DNA of 64,000 bases from a virus. The notes under the pieces are model-generated. The model was not told the origin of the DNA, did no database searches, and worked only from the letters and a program-made list of their open reading frames with translations. Below are positions 37,893-45,926 of this stretch, piece after piece. The stretch spans positions 1-64,000 of IMG/VR virus record IMGVR_UViG_3300006175_000012. One strand, 5' to 3'. The translations under genes and the position numbers were made by a program. The first letter of the stretch is position 1. Each line of letters opens with the position of its first letter.

Positions 37893-38158
37893 CAGCGCGT
37901 CCTCGGGGGGACGCGGTCGGGATCGAGGGCGGCGAGCTGGGTCGCGGTGCGGTGGTGCACGCTGCGGCGCGCGTCGCCGAGGATGCGGTAGAGGGTGCCT
38001 TCGCTGATCTGCGCCCATTCGCTGATCTGCCGGACGGTCCATCCGGCCGCGCGCAGCGCGCGTAGGTGTGCGGCGACGGGCGGCGAGGGGACGAAGCCGG
38101 GAATGCCTTGGACGCGGCGCAGGTACGCGCGGTGCTTGGTGAGTGCTGTGTCGGTCAC
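37892..38158 (-). CDS. HTH protein upstream of the integrase (88 aa)
   Basis: Helix-turn-helix at about 28-60 (VAAHLRALRAAGWTVRQISE, WAQISEGTLYRILGDAR). Very close to the integrase (TGATG), so may regulate it or act as directionality factor. The closest type in memory is small HTH proteins of actinophages. Confidence 0.6.
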   Translation of the reverse strand: MTDTALTKHRAYLRRVQGIPGFVPSPPVAAHLRALRAAGWTVRQISEWAQISEGTLYRILGDARRSVHHRTATQLAALDPDRVPPRTR

Positions 38159-38514
38159 GGGCTCTGCCTGAAGTCGGTCCGGGGGTAGGTGTCGGACAGG
38201 TGGACGGTGACGGGAGCCGCGTCGGGCAGGCCGAGGCGGCGCAGGGTGAGGGTGTCTTTGTCACGGGCGAGCACGACCCAGGAGCCGTACGCCGAGTGGC
38301 GGCGTACGCAGGCGTCGGGCGAGGGGTGCGGGCGCGGGTCGAAGCCGGCGCATGCTGCTTCGCGGCGCGCGTCGCAGGGGCCGCAGTAGGTGCGTGCGTC
38401 TTGCGGCGGCTCGTAGGGGTGGGCGAGCCACGCGGCGCATCCGGCGCAGCAGCGCCAGTACGCGACCGGGACGGGGGCGTGGGGGTCGGGAAGCGCGCCG
38501 GGTCCTGATTTCAC
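38155..38514 (-). CDS. Zinc-binding hypothetical protein (119 aa)
   Basis: GTG at 38514 (GTGA overlap). YWRCCAGCAAWLAHPYEPPQ, TYCGPCDARREAACAGF, then CVRRHSAYG, then SWVVLARDKDTLTLRRLGLP, a strand-rich end. Multiple CxxC pairs give a likely zinc site. Confidence 0.5.
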   Translation of the reverse strand: MKSGPGALPDPHAPVPVAYWRCCAGCAAWLAHPYEPPQDARTYCGPCDARREAACAGFDPRPHPSPDACVRRHSAYGSWVVLARDKDTLTLRRLGLPDAAPVTVHLSDTYPRTDFRQSP

Positions 38515-38636
38515 CACGGGCCGCCGATCAGCATGTGCGCCGCGGCCGTGACCGCGAGCGCCGCTGCCGTCATCGCCCCGAGCGTGCCGAGCAGCTGGAC
38601 CGGCCACGGCGGACGGCGGCGCGCGCGGCGGGTCAC
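38511..38636 (-). CDS. Tiny one-span membrane protein (41 aa)
   Basis: GTG at 38636, GTGA on both sides. RRARRRPPWP then a membrane span (VQLLGTLGAMTAAALAVTAA). Its tight packing supports coding. Confidence 0.45.
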   Translation of the reverse strand: MTRRARRRPPWPVQLLGTLGAMTAAALAVTAAAHMLIGGPW

Positions 38637-38965
38637 GTCGCCTCCGCCCATCGCCGCGCGAGCCGTTCCCGCTGCTCGACCTCCTCCCGTTCGGCCACCT
38701 CGACCCGGCACTGCGGGCAGATCGGGTCCTCATCCTTAGCGAGCGTCGCCGGATCGACCTTGGGCAGCGCGCACTGCCAGCAGGGGGCTAGCGCTCCGGG
38801 CGGGCGGCGCACCCAGACCTGGTAGAGCCCGCAGCCCGCGCATTTGACCTGGTCGTGCGTGCGGGCCATTTTCGACGCCCACTCCATCAGGCCCAGGCTG
38901 GTGTCCGGGATCGTGTGCTCGGCGCCGTTCGGGCACGGCAGTTCGACCGCCGGTTGGCGGGTCAC
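38633..38965 (-). CDS. Zinc-ribbon hypothetical protein (110 aa)
   Basis: GTG at 38965. VKCAGCGLYQVWVRRPPGAL, then CWQCAL and ICPQCRVEV: three CxxC pairs, a likely zinc-ribbon pair. The C-terminal end is an acidic/basic helix. Confidence 0.5.
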   Translation of the reverse strand: MTRQPAVELPCPNGAEHTIPDTSLGLMEWASKMARTHDQVKCAGCGLYQVWVRRPPGALAPCWQCALPKVDPATLAKDEDPICPQCRVEVAEREEVEQRERLARRWAEAT

Positions 38966-39144
38966 GTTCTCGCCCACAGCAGGTAGGCCATGGATGCGGC
39001 GGCGAGCAGCACGACCAGCCAGTAGGCGGCCCGGTAGCGGCGCTGCGCGCGGCGGATTTCGCGCACCTCGGTCTCGCGGGCTTGGGCGTAGGCGGCGGAC
39101 TGCTCATCCCATTCCCTGCCGCAGGTGACGCAGTGACGGCTCAT
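38962..39144 (-). CDS. CxxC membrane protein (60 aa)
   Basis: MSRHCVTCGREWDEQSAAYA, then a basic helix and a membrane span at 41-57 (WLVVLLAAASMAYLLWA). ATGA overlap upstream. Confidence 0.5.
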   Translation of the reverse strand: MSRHCVTCGREWDEQSAAYAQARETEVREIRRAQRRYRAAYWLVVLLAAASMAYLLWART

Positions 39145-39401
39145 CGCTTTCCCCATTCCGGGTCGATCTCGGGCGCGGGCAGTCGTTCGTCGGCGCGCCG
39201 CCAGGAGCGGGCGTAGCGGATCGATCGGCGCGGGTGCACGGCGAGAGCGAGCAGCACCAGCGGAACACCCGCGATCCACGCGACCCCCCGGCGGTCACCG
39301 GTCGCGGCGTCGTAGGCCCGGTCGAACAGGCGCCCGGGCAGCCGGTAGTGGCCGGCCGCGAAACCGGCGGCGGCGGCGAGCGCGAGCCAGATGGCGCTCA
39401 T
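39141..39401 (-). CDS. Small membrane protein (86 aa)
   Basis: Two membrane segments (about 3-18, 37-55) and a basic, Arg-rich C-terminus. No family recognised; ATGA overlap with the gene upstream. Confidence 0.5.
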   Translation of the reverse strand: MSAIWLALAAAAGFAAGHYRLPGRLFDRAYDAATGDRRGVAWIAGVPLVLLALAVHPRRSIRYARSWRRADERLPAPEIDPEWGKR

Positions 39402-39583
39402 CGCATGCCTTTCGCACGCATCCGGTGCCCGACGTGCCACGAGCCGCAGAACCTGCACCGATACGCCACGTACTGCGCGGGGCTGGCGCCGTTGCGGATC
39501 AGGCCCCAGCGGTGCCGCTCGGCCGTCGCCCTGTCGGGGTGGCGAGCCTTGCCGGTGCAGGCCTTGGCGCGCGTCTCAGGCAT
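39398..39583 (-). CDS. Small basic zinc protein (61 aa)
   Basis: MPETRAKACTGKARHPDRAT, then YRCRFCGSWHVGHRM with a CxxC and histidines, a type frequent in actinophages. Function unknown. Confidence 0.5.
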   Translation of the reverse strand: MPETRAKACTGKARHPDRATAERHRWGLIRNGASPAQYVAYRCRFCGSWHVGHRMRAKGMR

Positions 39584-39983
39584 CGCCGTCGCCTCGCACC
39601 GCGTGCGGGTTGCCGCCGCCGTTGGACGGACACGCCCACAGCGTCCCGTAGGGCTTCTCGACCGGCACGAGCCCGGCGGTGGCCGGGTCGAGGCATTCGA
39701 CGCCGCCCTCGGGCCGGGTGCGCTGGTGCCGGTCGAACGCGGTCATCGAGCTGAAGGTGCGATGGCACTTCGGTCCGCCACAGTGCGCGGTGCGGTTGCC
39801 GGTCCACCATGCGCCGCAGGCGTGGGTGTGCGCCCAGGCGGGCCGGGCGTCGGGCGTGAATGCCTCTGCGCGCGTTCCTTGGTCTTGCTCTGGCGCGTCG
39901 GCGAGCACTGAGCGACCCTCGCTGAGTTCACCCCTCTGGGAGTGGATTGGCGTATCCGTGGCGAGGGCTTCGGTCTCGGTCAT
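39576..39983 (-). CDS. FDXHR-like putative zinc-binding protein (135 aa)
   Basis: HCGGPKCHRTFSSMTAFDRH contains C-x4-C, then FDRH with a histidine, and later VECLDP with WACP. That order (C..C..F.....FDxH...C) is the signature of the FDXHR family of putative zinc-binding proteins of actinophages. ATG at 39983 with GAAGGACAG upstream, following a GCCGCC/GGCGGC hairpin. Function unknown. Confidence 0.65.
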   Translation of the reverse strand: MTETEALATDTPIHSQRGELSEGRSVLADAPEQDQGTRAEAFTPDARPAWAHTHACGAWWTGNRTAHCGGPKCHRTFSSMTAFDRHQRTRPEGGVECLDPATAGLVPVEKPYGTLWACPSNGGGNPHAVRGDGDA

Positions 39984-40044
39984 GATCTGTCCTTCGGTTC
40001 GTTGGTTCCGTGCCGCCGAGCGGCGGCCATTCGCGTCGGGCTAT

Positions 40045-40530
40045 TCACGCCCCGCCGCCCTTGCGCACGAGCGTGAGCACCCCGAGTTCGATCGCCCGGC
40101 GCACCGCATGGGCCCGGTTTCGCGCGGACAGCGCACGGCGCAGGTCGATCACCCGGCTCTTCGCGACGTCCGCCGAGGTCCCGCGCTCCCGCGCGATCTG
40201 CTCGTCCGTCGCACCCCGCGCGATCAGCAGCAGCACCGCGAACTGCTCCGCCGTCAGCACCCCGCGGCCGTCCGGCACCGGCTCCGGCGGCGTGAAGACC
40301 CCGATCCGGTAGGCGCGGGCGACCATCGCGGCACGGTCCCCGATGCCGAGCTTCTCCGCGATCGCGGCGAGCTGGGTCTTGACCGTGAACGGGCTGATCC
40401 CGAGCCGTTTGGCGATCTCCCTGCTGGTCAGGCCGTCGCCGGCGAGGTCGAGGACCTGGATCTCGCGCGGGGTCAGCCGGGGGCGCTCGGCCGGGACGGG
40501 CGGGGCGTCGGAGAACGCGACGGCGGTCAC
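40045..40530 (-). CDS. Double LuxR-type HTH protein
   Basis: GTG at 40530 (GTGA). The first HTH is RLTPREIQVLDLAGDGLTSR, EIAKRLGISPFTVKTQLAAI; the second, LTAEQFAVLLLIARGATDEQ, IARERGTSADVAKSRVIDL. Both resemble GerE/LuxR C-terminal domains, with no sensor domain. Two tandem LuxR HTHs in 161 residues is unusual and suggests a regulator that binds paired sites by itself. Confidence 0.7.
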   Translation of the reverse strand: MTAVAFSDAPPVPAERPRLTPREIQVLDLAGDGLTSREIAKRLGISPFTVKTQLAAIAEKLGIGDRAAMVARAYRIGVFTPPEPVPDGRGVLTAEQFAVLLLIARGATDEQIARERGTSADVAKSRVIDLRRALSARNRAHAVRRAIELGVLTLVRKGGGA

Positions 40531-41333
40531 TCGGCACCAGCCTTCGCGCGCTGCGCCTGCCGCTGGCGGGACAGCTGCCGGATTTTCTCGTCGGGATGCA
40601 GATGTGCCCACGACTTGCCGAGCTTGATGTGACTCACGGTCGTCTGCTTAATGCCGAACGCCGCGGCTATGGATTCCTGAAGTTCGCCATCCGCGAGACG
40701 CGCATGGATCTCCCTGACCTTCGCCTCGCTTAAGCGGGCCAGCGGGTTGCGCTCTCCGCGAAGAACCGGCGGCGGCACATGCCGACCCTTCGCCATCGCG
40801 TCGTGGATGTTGTCCGCTTGGGACCCAGGGCGCAGATGTCGCGGATTGCAGCACGGCGGGTTATCGCAGCTGTGCAGCAGCTTCTTGCCTGCGATGTCCT
40901 CGCCAGTGGCATGCTCGAAGGCATACCGATGGGCGAGCACCTTCGTGCCTCGCTTGGATCCCGTGAAGTAGATCCGGAAAACGCCGTAGCCCTTGTTGTT
41001 GAGTTGCTTTGTCCACGGCCAGCAGGCATCAGGGCCGGCCGAAGTCTCGACCTTCGACCAGAACCGACGCGGGACCGCATCGGGGTCCTGGCCCTGCAGG
41101 TAACCGCCAACGACCCCGGTCGTGCGCATCCGCTGGTAGTGGCCATCGCATAAGCCGAAGCTGGAACTCCGATTGGGGCAGGTTGCGACCGCGCATGCGG
41201 TCACGCCAGCCGCACTGCGGCATCTGGCCCCGCAGTACTCGCGGAGGGTGAAGAGCGAGTGCCCCTCGTTCCAGTTGCGGCCGAACTCTTCGCCGCAGTT
41301 CTTGCACTTCTTGAGGGTGACGCCGCCGCTCAT
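40527..41333 (-). CDS. HNH homing-type endonuclease (HNH_3) with zinc ribbon
   Basis: 268 residues. A CxxC ribbon (KNCGEEFGRNW, YCGARC), then RYAFEHATGEDIAGKKLLHS, CDNPPCCNPRHLRPG and SQADNIHDAMAKGRH, which form the HNH_3 core with the H, the N and the CN-P-xH motif. The C-terminal HTH (VREIHARLADGELQESIAAA) probably recognises DNA. Free-standing HNH enzymes spread themselves; here it is inserted between the LuxR-like and WhiB-like genes. Confidence 0.75.
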   Translation of the reverse strand: MSGGVTLKKCKNCGEEFGRNWNEGHSLFTLREYCGARCRSAAGVTACAVATCPNRSSSFGLCDGHYQRMRTTGVVGGYLQGQDPDAVPRRFWSKVETSAGPDACWPWTKQLNNKGYGVFRIYFTGSKRGTKVLAHRYAFEHATGEDIAGKKLLHSCDNPPCCNPRHLRPGSQADNIHDAMAKGRHVPPPVLRGERNPLARLSEAKVREIHARLADGELQESIAAAFGIKQTTVSHIKLGKSWAHLHPDEKIRQLSRQRQAQRAKAGAE

Positions 41334-41701
41334 GCCGACACCTGCTTTGACCGGGTTCGGGCATCGCGCCGCTTGATCGCCTTGCGCTCCTCGGGCGTGG
41401 TGCCGCCGAGAATCCCGTGGTCGTCCCCGGACTCGAGTGCGAACGCGAGGCAGCGGGCGCGGGCGGTGCAGTCGAAGCAGATCCGCTTCGCCTCATCGAC
41501 CTGGAGAAGTGCCGGGCCGCCGGTGTAGCTGATCGGGTAGAACAGGTTCTTGTCCTCGACGTCGCGGCACGCGGCCTCGTCGCGCCAGTCGTCGCCGTCG
41601 TCGGTGAACCGCGCCTTGACCGCGACGGCCCGCCGCGCCGCGCTGCCGTTGCGGGCTGCCATCGCGCCGAGCCCGAGCGCCGTGTGACGCGCCCCGCTCA
41701 T
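41330..41701 (-). CDS. WhiB-family regulator
   Basis: 123 residues. The four cysteines expected for an Fe-S cluster are in AACRD, ICFDCTARARC (C, C-x2-C, C-x5-C), and the G-[VI]-W-G-G turn appears as GILGG with W replaced by L. RTRSKQVSA-like basic tail follows. WhiB-like proteins are actinobacterial sigma-associated regulators, often on phages. The W to L change could alter sigma factor contacts. Confidence 0.85.
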   Translation of the reverse strand: MSGARHTALGLGAMAARNGSAARRAVAVKARFTDDGDDWRDEAACRDVEDKNLFYPISYTGGPALLQVDEAKRICFDCTARARCLAFALESGDDHGILGGTTPEERKAIKRRDARTRSKQVSA

Positions 41702-42276
41702 CGCACACCGCCCTTCGCGGCGTCGGTCAGCATCTCGCCGAGCAGCGCTGCCTGCGCCGTGTCCATGACCAGTTCGGCGTCCACGTCGCCGTTCGCGGCC
41801 GGCAGGCTGATCGGGACGATCACGGTGTCGGGCGCGTTCCACGACACGCACTCGGCCCACTGCCACTGGCGCGTCTCGTCGCGATCGAGCGCGGACGGTT
41901 CGGTGGTGATCCGAACCGGGACGCCTTCCGCGAGTGTCCGGTCGAAGCCGACCTCGGTGATGGACTCCTCGGGGAGACCGGCGGGCGCCGCGTCGGGCCG
42001 GTACTCGGGGTCCACCAGGTGCGTCTCGACTGCGGCGAGCGCGTCGCACACGTCCCCGGAGCCGGGGCGCATGGCGTTGGTCGCGGCCACGTCCTGCCGG
42101 GCGATCTCCGCGCGGGCGTTGCCGATCCGCCCGCGCAGGTCGTCGCACTCGGCCAGCACGACGCGGGCGAGTGCCGCGATCTCGCCGCCGTCGGCGTGCT
42201 CGGCGCCTTCGAGGATCGCGCGCAGCTGGTCGGCTGCGGGGCGCGGGTGCAGCAGGTGCTCGGCCTCCCCGCTCAT
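41698..42276 (-). CDS. Hypothetical protein (192 aa)
   Basis: ATG at 42276. A helical first half (ADQLRAILEGAEHADGGEIA, RVVLAECDDLRGRIGNARAE), then a strand-rich region (PVRITTEPSALDRDETRQWQ, WAECVSWNAPDTVIVPISLP). No family recognised; overlaps genes on both sides. Confidence 0.5.
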   Translation of the reverse strand: MSGEAEHLLHPRPAADQLRAILEGAEHADGGEIAALARVVLAECDDLRGRIGNARAEIARQDVAATNAMRPGSGDVCDALAAVETHLVDPEYRPDAAPAGLPEESITEVGFDRTLAEGVPVRITTEPSALDRDETRQWQWAECVSWNAPDTVIVPISLPAANGDVDAELVMDTAQAALLGEMLTDAAKGGVR

Positions 42277-42710
42277 CGCTGACCGTCCATGTCCGCCGGA
42301 ACCGAGTCCGGGACCTCCACCGCGATCTCCAGCGCCGCCGACGGCGACACCGTGATCGACTCCGAGCGGTCCGTGTCCAGGTCCACGAACAGCAGCGTGA
42401 TCGCCTGCGCCGTGCCGCCGAACATGCCCGCGTGCTCGCCCTCGCGCCTGCCCGTGATGCGCAGCGCGCGGCGGCCGGGCTCGGACTTGAAGTACCGGCC
42501 GTCCACGGCGATCAGGTCGCCGACCTTCACGTCGGAGGCGAACGTGCCGCGCCAGGTGCGGGCCGCGGCGGCGGGGGCGTCGGGGTGCTCGCGGGGCTGC
42601 TCGGGCTCTTCGCTGGTGCGGGATTCGCCGATCAGGGCGTCGTGCACGTCGCTGGCGAATTCGGACAGGGCGTCGAACGCGGCGGCCAGGATCTTGGTGC
42701 GCAGGTCCAT
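42273..42710 (-). CDS. Hypothetical protein (145 aa)
   Basis: Short helical start (LRTKILAAAFDALSEFASDV), an acidic linker, then a beta domain (WRGTFASDVKVGDLIAVDGR, ITLLFVDLDTDRSESITVSP). TGATG links it to the next gene. No family recognised. Confidence 0.5.
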   Translation of the reverse strand: MDLRTKILAAAFDALSEFASDVHDALIGESRTSEEPEQPREHPDAPAAAARTWRGTFASDVKVGDLIAVDGRYFKSEPGRRALRITGRREGEHAGMFGGTAQAITLLFVDLDTDRSESITVSPSAALEIAVEVPDSVPADMDGQR

Positions 42711-42892
42711 CAGTTCTCCTCGGGTTTGGTGGTTGCGATCCGCCGCCGGTGTTCGGCGAGCAGCGCGTCGGGTTCGGGCTGGCCGGCAAGCTTGGACGGC
42801 GTGTGCTGTGGGCATCTGGGGCCCGGCAGGAACCAGCGGACGTCTTCGATCGCGCCGCAGGAGACCAGGGCGCACGCCAGCGGGCCGCTCAC
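42710..42892 (-). CDS. Small protein (60 aa)
   Basis: GTG at 42892 (GTGA). ACALVSCGAIEDVRWFLPGP, CPQHTPSKLAG, with cysteines and a histidine, then basic. No family recognised. Confidence 0.45.
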   Translation of the reverse strand: MSGPLACALVSCGAIEDVRWFLPGPRCPQHTPSKLAGQPEPDALLAEHRRRIATTKPEEN

Positions 42893-43098
42893 GCCGCGCC
42901 CAGTTCCGCGAGCCCGTCGCGGATCGCTGTGTCCCACGCCTCGGCTTCACGCCGCTGCGCGGTGGTCTGCTGCCGGTGCCACAGGTGCGCCTCGGCCGCC
43001 GCCTCGCGCCGTGCCGAGATCTCGTCGGGGGTGTCGGTGAACGGGGGCGCCCAGCCCAGCGCGGTGGCCGGGCGCGTGACGGGCAGCGTGTCGGTCAC
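42889..43098 (-). CDS. Small helical protein (69 aa)
   Basis: GTG at 43098. Starts VTDTLPVTRPATALGWAPPF and continues as one charged helix (EISARREAAAEAHLWHRQQT). No family recognised. Confidence 0.45.
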   Translation of the reverse strand: MTDTLPVTRPATALGWAPPFTDTPDEISARREAAAEAHLWHRQQTTAQRREAEAWDTAIRDGLAELGAA

Positions 43099-43463
43099 GG
43101 CGTCGCCTCCGGCTGCGGGTTGCTGCCGAACGGCGCCAGCTGCTCGAGGATCGCTCGGCGCAGCAGGTCGGCATCGGCGGTGACGGACCCGGTGGCGATC
43201 ATGCGGACTGCGGCGAGCGCGAAACCCAGCCGGTTGTCGGCCAGGGTGTCGCGGAACCGCTCGACCTCGGCACGCAGCCGCCGGACCTCGGCGAGCAGTT
43301 CGCGCAGCGCCGTGGCCCGCAGCTTCCGGCCGCCCTCGGGGTCGCCGGACTTCTGGCTGCTGATCACGTCCCGGTATTGGGTGCGGTGGACGGGGGCGGC
43401 ATCCCACACGTCGAGGAACTGCTCGACCTCGGCGAGGCGTGCGTCCGGGAGGGGGCTGGTCAC
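43095..43463 (-). CDS. Coiled-coil hypothetical protein (122 aa)
   Basis: GTG at 43463. RLAEVEQFLDVWDAAPVHRT, then a heptad helix (LRELLAEVRRLRAEVERFRD) and AVRMIATGSVTADADLL. No enzyme motif. Confidence 0.5.
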   Translation of the reverse strand: MTSPLPDARLAEVEQFLDVWDAAPVHRTQYRDVISSQKSGDPEGGRKLRATALRELLAEVRRLRAEVERFRDTLADNRLGFALAAVRMIATGSVTADADLLRRAILEQLAPFGSNPQPEATP

Positions 43464-43927
43464 GTCGCACTCCCGGCGGTCTCGACCGGCAGCACGCCCT
43501 GGCCCTCGATCTGCGGCTGCGGCTCGGTCTCGGCCTCGTCAGCGGCCGGCTCGTCGTCGTGCAGCAGGTCGTCGTTGGCGCCCTCCAGCCAGTCCAGCCC
43601 GGTGTCGAGCACCAGCCCGATCGTGCGGGCCAGCCAGTCCACGAACGGCTCCGGCTCCTCGACCGTGTGGTCCATGGCCTCGTACTGCTCGGCGCGGCGC
43701 AGGATCGCGGCCAGCAGGAATGAGAAGTCCCCGGCGATCGCCAGGCCCTCGAACCGGTCCAGGCCGCCGGCCTCGGGCTTCGCCCCGGACTCGTTGGCCA
43801 GGTCGTCCCACTGGGCGAGCAGCCTGCGGCGCAGCTCGGTGGGGTCGGGCTGGTTGAACTTCAGGACGTACGGGGGCTTGATCTCGGGCTTGTGCGGCCC
43901 GGTCGCGGTCGCGCTGGTGTCGTTCAT
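43460..43927 (-). CDS. Hypothetical protein (155 aa)
   Basis: ATG at 43927 with AAAGGAAC upstream, after a GGCCGCACGGCC hairpin. LKFNQPDPTELRRRLLAQWD, LDRFEGLAIAGDFSFLLAAI, then a long acidic C-terminus (DDEPAADEAETEPQPQIEGQ). No family recognised. Confidence 0.55.
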   Translation of the reverse strand: MNDTSATATGPHKPEIKPPYVLKFNQPDPTELRRRLLAQWDDLANESGAKPEAGGLDRFEGLAIAGDFSFLLAAILRRAEQYEAMDHTVEEPEPFVDWLARTIGLVLDTGLDWLEGANDDLLHDDEPAADEAETEPQPQIEGQGVLPVETAGSAT

Positions 43928-43983
43928 GAGGTTCCTTTCCGGCCGTGCGGCCAGGTGTCGATGCAGGTCAGGGTTTGTGGTGG

Positions 43984-44277
43984 CTATCGGGTGTCTTTGC
44001 GCTGGCCGATCGATACGCGGCGGCCGGACACGGCGCCCCGTGCTCGTGCGGACCGGATGTCGCGTCGGCGCCCGGCGCTCTTGACTGCCGCGCCAACCCC
44101 GGCGCCCGCCACGACCACCGCGAGAATCGCGACGACGAGCGCGGCACCGCCCCACAGCGGCAGCGTCACCAGCCACCAGGACCAGTCGATGACGTGGCCG
44201 AGCTTCAGGCCGATAAACAGCAGGCCGAGGGCGCCGACCAGGCTGATCCCGCCGCCGCTTCCGTTGTTGTCGCTCAC
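43984..44277 (-). CDS. Transmembrane Fragile-X-F-like phage protein (97 aa)
   Basis: Begins MSDNNGSGGGISLVGALGLL, FIGLKLGHVIDWSWWLVTLP, LWGGAALVVAILAVVVAG: the two membrane spans with the conserved FIGLKL...I.WSWWLV segment of the phage family called transmembrane Fragile-X-F. The C-terminus is basic. Role unknown, possibly membrane-associated. Confidence 0.75.
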   Translation of the reverse strand: MSDNNGSGGGISLVGALGLLFIGLKLGHVIDWSWWLVTLPLWGGAALVVAILAVVVAGAGVGAAVKSAGRRRDIRSARARGAVSGRRVSIGQRKDTR

Positions 44278-44390
44278 TGCCGATCTCCGTTCGGGTCGGT
44301 AGGCTGGAATCGGGCGTTCGTGCAGGTCAGTGCCGTCGCTGGGGGCTGCGGGGCGTGGTCGGACAGGCGCGGCGGCAGGGGATGGGTCAT
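44274..44390 (-). CDS. Tiny ORF between coupled genes (38 aa)
   Basis: ATG at 44390 overlaps the upstream stop and its own stop overlaps the next start. Reads MTHPLPPRLSDHAPQPPATA. Weak coding signal apart from packing. Confidence 0.35.
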   Translation of the reverse strand: MTHPLPPRLSDHAPQPPATALTCTNARFQPTDPNGDRQ

Positions 44391-44584
44391 CGCTCGACGT
44401 CCGCCGTCTCGGCGAGTTCCCGACCGGTTTCGGCGAGCATCCGCAGCGCGGCGGTCAGGTGCGCCGTGATCCGCCACAGCTCGAACTCGGCCGGGGATAG
44501 CGGTTGGTCGGCTAGGGCGTCGAGGCGCTGCGTGGCCTCCGCGAGGAAGTCCTCGACGGTCGGGGTGGCGGCTGGGGCGTCCAT
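44387..44584 (-). CDS. Small helical protein (65 aa)
   Basis: Acidic helices (VEDFLAEATQRLDALADQPL, FELWRITAHLTAALRMLAET). ATG 1 nt from the stop of DnaB. No family recognised. Confidence 0.5.
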   Translation of the reverse strand: MDAPAATPTVEDFLAEATQRLDALADQPLSPAEFELWRITAHLTAALRMLAETGRELAETADVER

Positions 44585-44585
44585 A

Positions 44586-45926
44586 TCAGCTCTCTGCCAT
44601 ATCTACGAAGCGAGCGTAGTGACCTTGGAACGCGACGGTGATCGTTGCCGTGGGGCCGTTACGATGCTTCGCGACGATCAGGTCCGCCTCGCCAGCGCGC
44701 GGAGATTCGCGCTCGTAGGCGTCCTCACGGTGAATCAGGATAATGACATCGGCGTCCTGCTCCAATGACCCGGACTCGCGCAGGTCGGACGCCATCGGGC
44801 GCTTGTCCGCACGCTGCTCCGGGCCGCGGTTGAGCTGTGCGATCAAAACGACCGGGATGTTCAGCTCCTTCGCCAGCAGCTTCGAACCGCGGGAGATCTC
44901 CGATACCTCGGTCTGCCGGTTCTCGTGCCTGCGCGTGCTACCGGAGCTCAACAGCTGCGCGTAGTCCACGACGATCAGCCGCACGCCGTGCTTCTGCACC
45001 ATGCGCCGGGCCTTGGTGCGGATACGCATCATCGTCAGGTCGGGGGCGTCGTCGATGAACACCGGCGCGGTGACGATGCGCTCGCGCACCCGCGCCGCCC
45101 GCGCCCAGTCGTCCTCCGTCATCCGCCCCGGGGCGAGGTGGTGCAGGTTGATGCCGCCCTCGGCGGACAGTCCGCGCCGGATCAACTCCTCGCGGTTCAT
45201 CTCCAGGGAGAACATCCCGGACGGGACGCGGTCCCTGATCGAGATGTTCCGAAGAAAATCCAGTCCAAGGGTTGATTTACCCAGGGATGGCCTGGCCGCG
45301 ATGATGATCAGCTGCCCGGGTTGCAGACCGCCCGTCAGGTCGTCCAGGTCCCGGAACCCGGTCGCCACGCCCAGCGGCACACCCTTGTCGATCTTGTCAA
45401 GCAGTCCGTCGAACACCTCCGCGTTCGACGGATCCTCTACGCGGCTCCCGTGCTCGCCCAGCGCGTTCGCCTCCGCCTGCGCCCGGTCCACGATCAGCGC
45501 CAGATCCGCCGGATCATCCGTCGCGTAGCCCATCGCGACGATCCGCGTACCCGCCTCGATCATTCGGCGGCGCACCGCGTGCGCACGCACGATCTCGGCG
45601 TAGTGTCCGGCGCTGCCCGGCGTGACCACCGACCCCATCAGGGTGTGCAGGTACGGCGCCCCGCCGATCCGCTTCAGCTCCCCGCGCCGCTCCAGCTCGT
45701 GCGCCGTGGTCACCGCGTCCGGCCGAGCGCCGTCGGCGTGCACCTTGAGGACCGCGAGGAAGATCTTCTCGTGGGCCGGTGCGTAGAAATCCGAGGAATC
45801 GAGCAACTCCGCCACCTCGTCGATGGCGTGCTTCGAGAGCAGCATCGCCCCCAGCACCGCGCGCTCCGCGTCCGCGTCGTGCGGCAGCGCCCGGCCATGC
45901 ACCTCGTCGTCGCTCCAGTCGTTCAC
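44586..45926 (-). CDS. dnaB: Replicative DNA helicase DnaB
   Basis: 446 residues, normal for the family. N-terminal DnaB domain with LPHDADAERAVLGAMLLSK, C-terminal RecA-like domain with Walker A ARPSLGKS (211-218), MFSLEMNREELIRRGLS, then a Walker B VRLIVVDYAQLLS and IAQLNRGPEQRADKRP, LRESGSLEQDADVI. It unwinds DNA for the element's replication. It follows, in one direction, a zinc-ribbon gene and an initiator-like gene, i.e. loader, adaptor and helicase in a row. Confidence 0.95.
   Translation of the reverse strand: MNDWSDDEVHGRALPHDADAERAVLGAMLLSKHAIDEVAELLDSSDFYAPAHEKIFLAVLKVHADGARPDAVTTAHELERRGELKRIGGAPYLHTLMGSVVTPGSAGHYAEIVRAHAVRRRMIEAGTRIVAMGYATDDPADLALIVDRAQAEANALGEHGSRVEDPSNAEVFDGLLDKIDKGVPLGVATGFRDLDDLTGGLQPGQLIIIAARPSLGKSTLGLDFLRNISIRDRVPSGMFSLEMNREELIRRGLSAEGGINLHHLAPGRMTEDDWARAARVRERIVTAPVFIDDAPDLTMMRIRTKARRMVQKHGVRLIVVDYAQLLSSGSTRRHENRQTEVSEISRGSKLLAKELNIPVVLIAQLNRGPEQRADKRPMASDLRESGSLEQDADVIILIHREDAYERESPRAGEADLIVAKHRNGPTATITVAFQGHYARFVDMAES

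Noticed and set aside
36231-38264. The longer upstream start of the integrase (38264)
   Set aside because: The first 124 residues of that frame are Pro/Arg/Ser-rich and overlap real genes in other frames; the ATG at 37892 is coupled to the HTH gene.
39499-39810. Overlapping long ORFs on both strands throughout the window
   Set aside because: In DNA with this base composition long open frames arise by chance. Those with Arg/Pro/Ala-rich products, no ribosome-binding site and a better-supported gene in another frame were left out.
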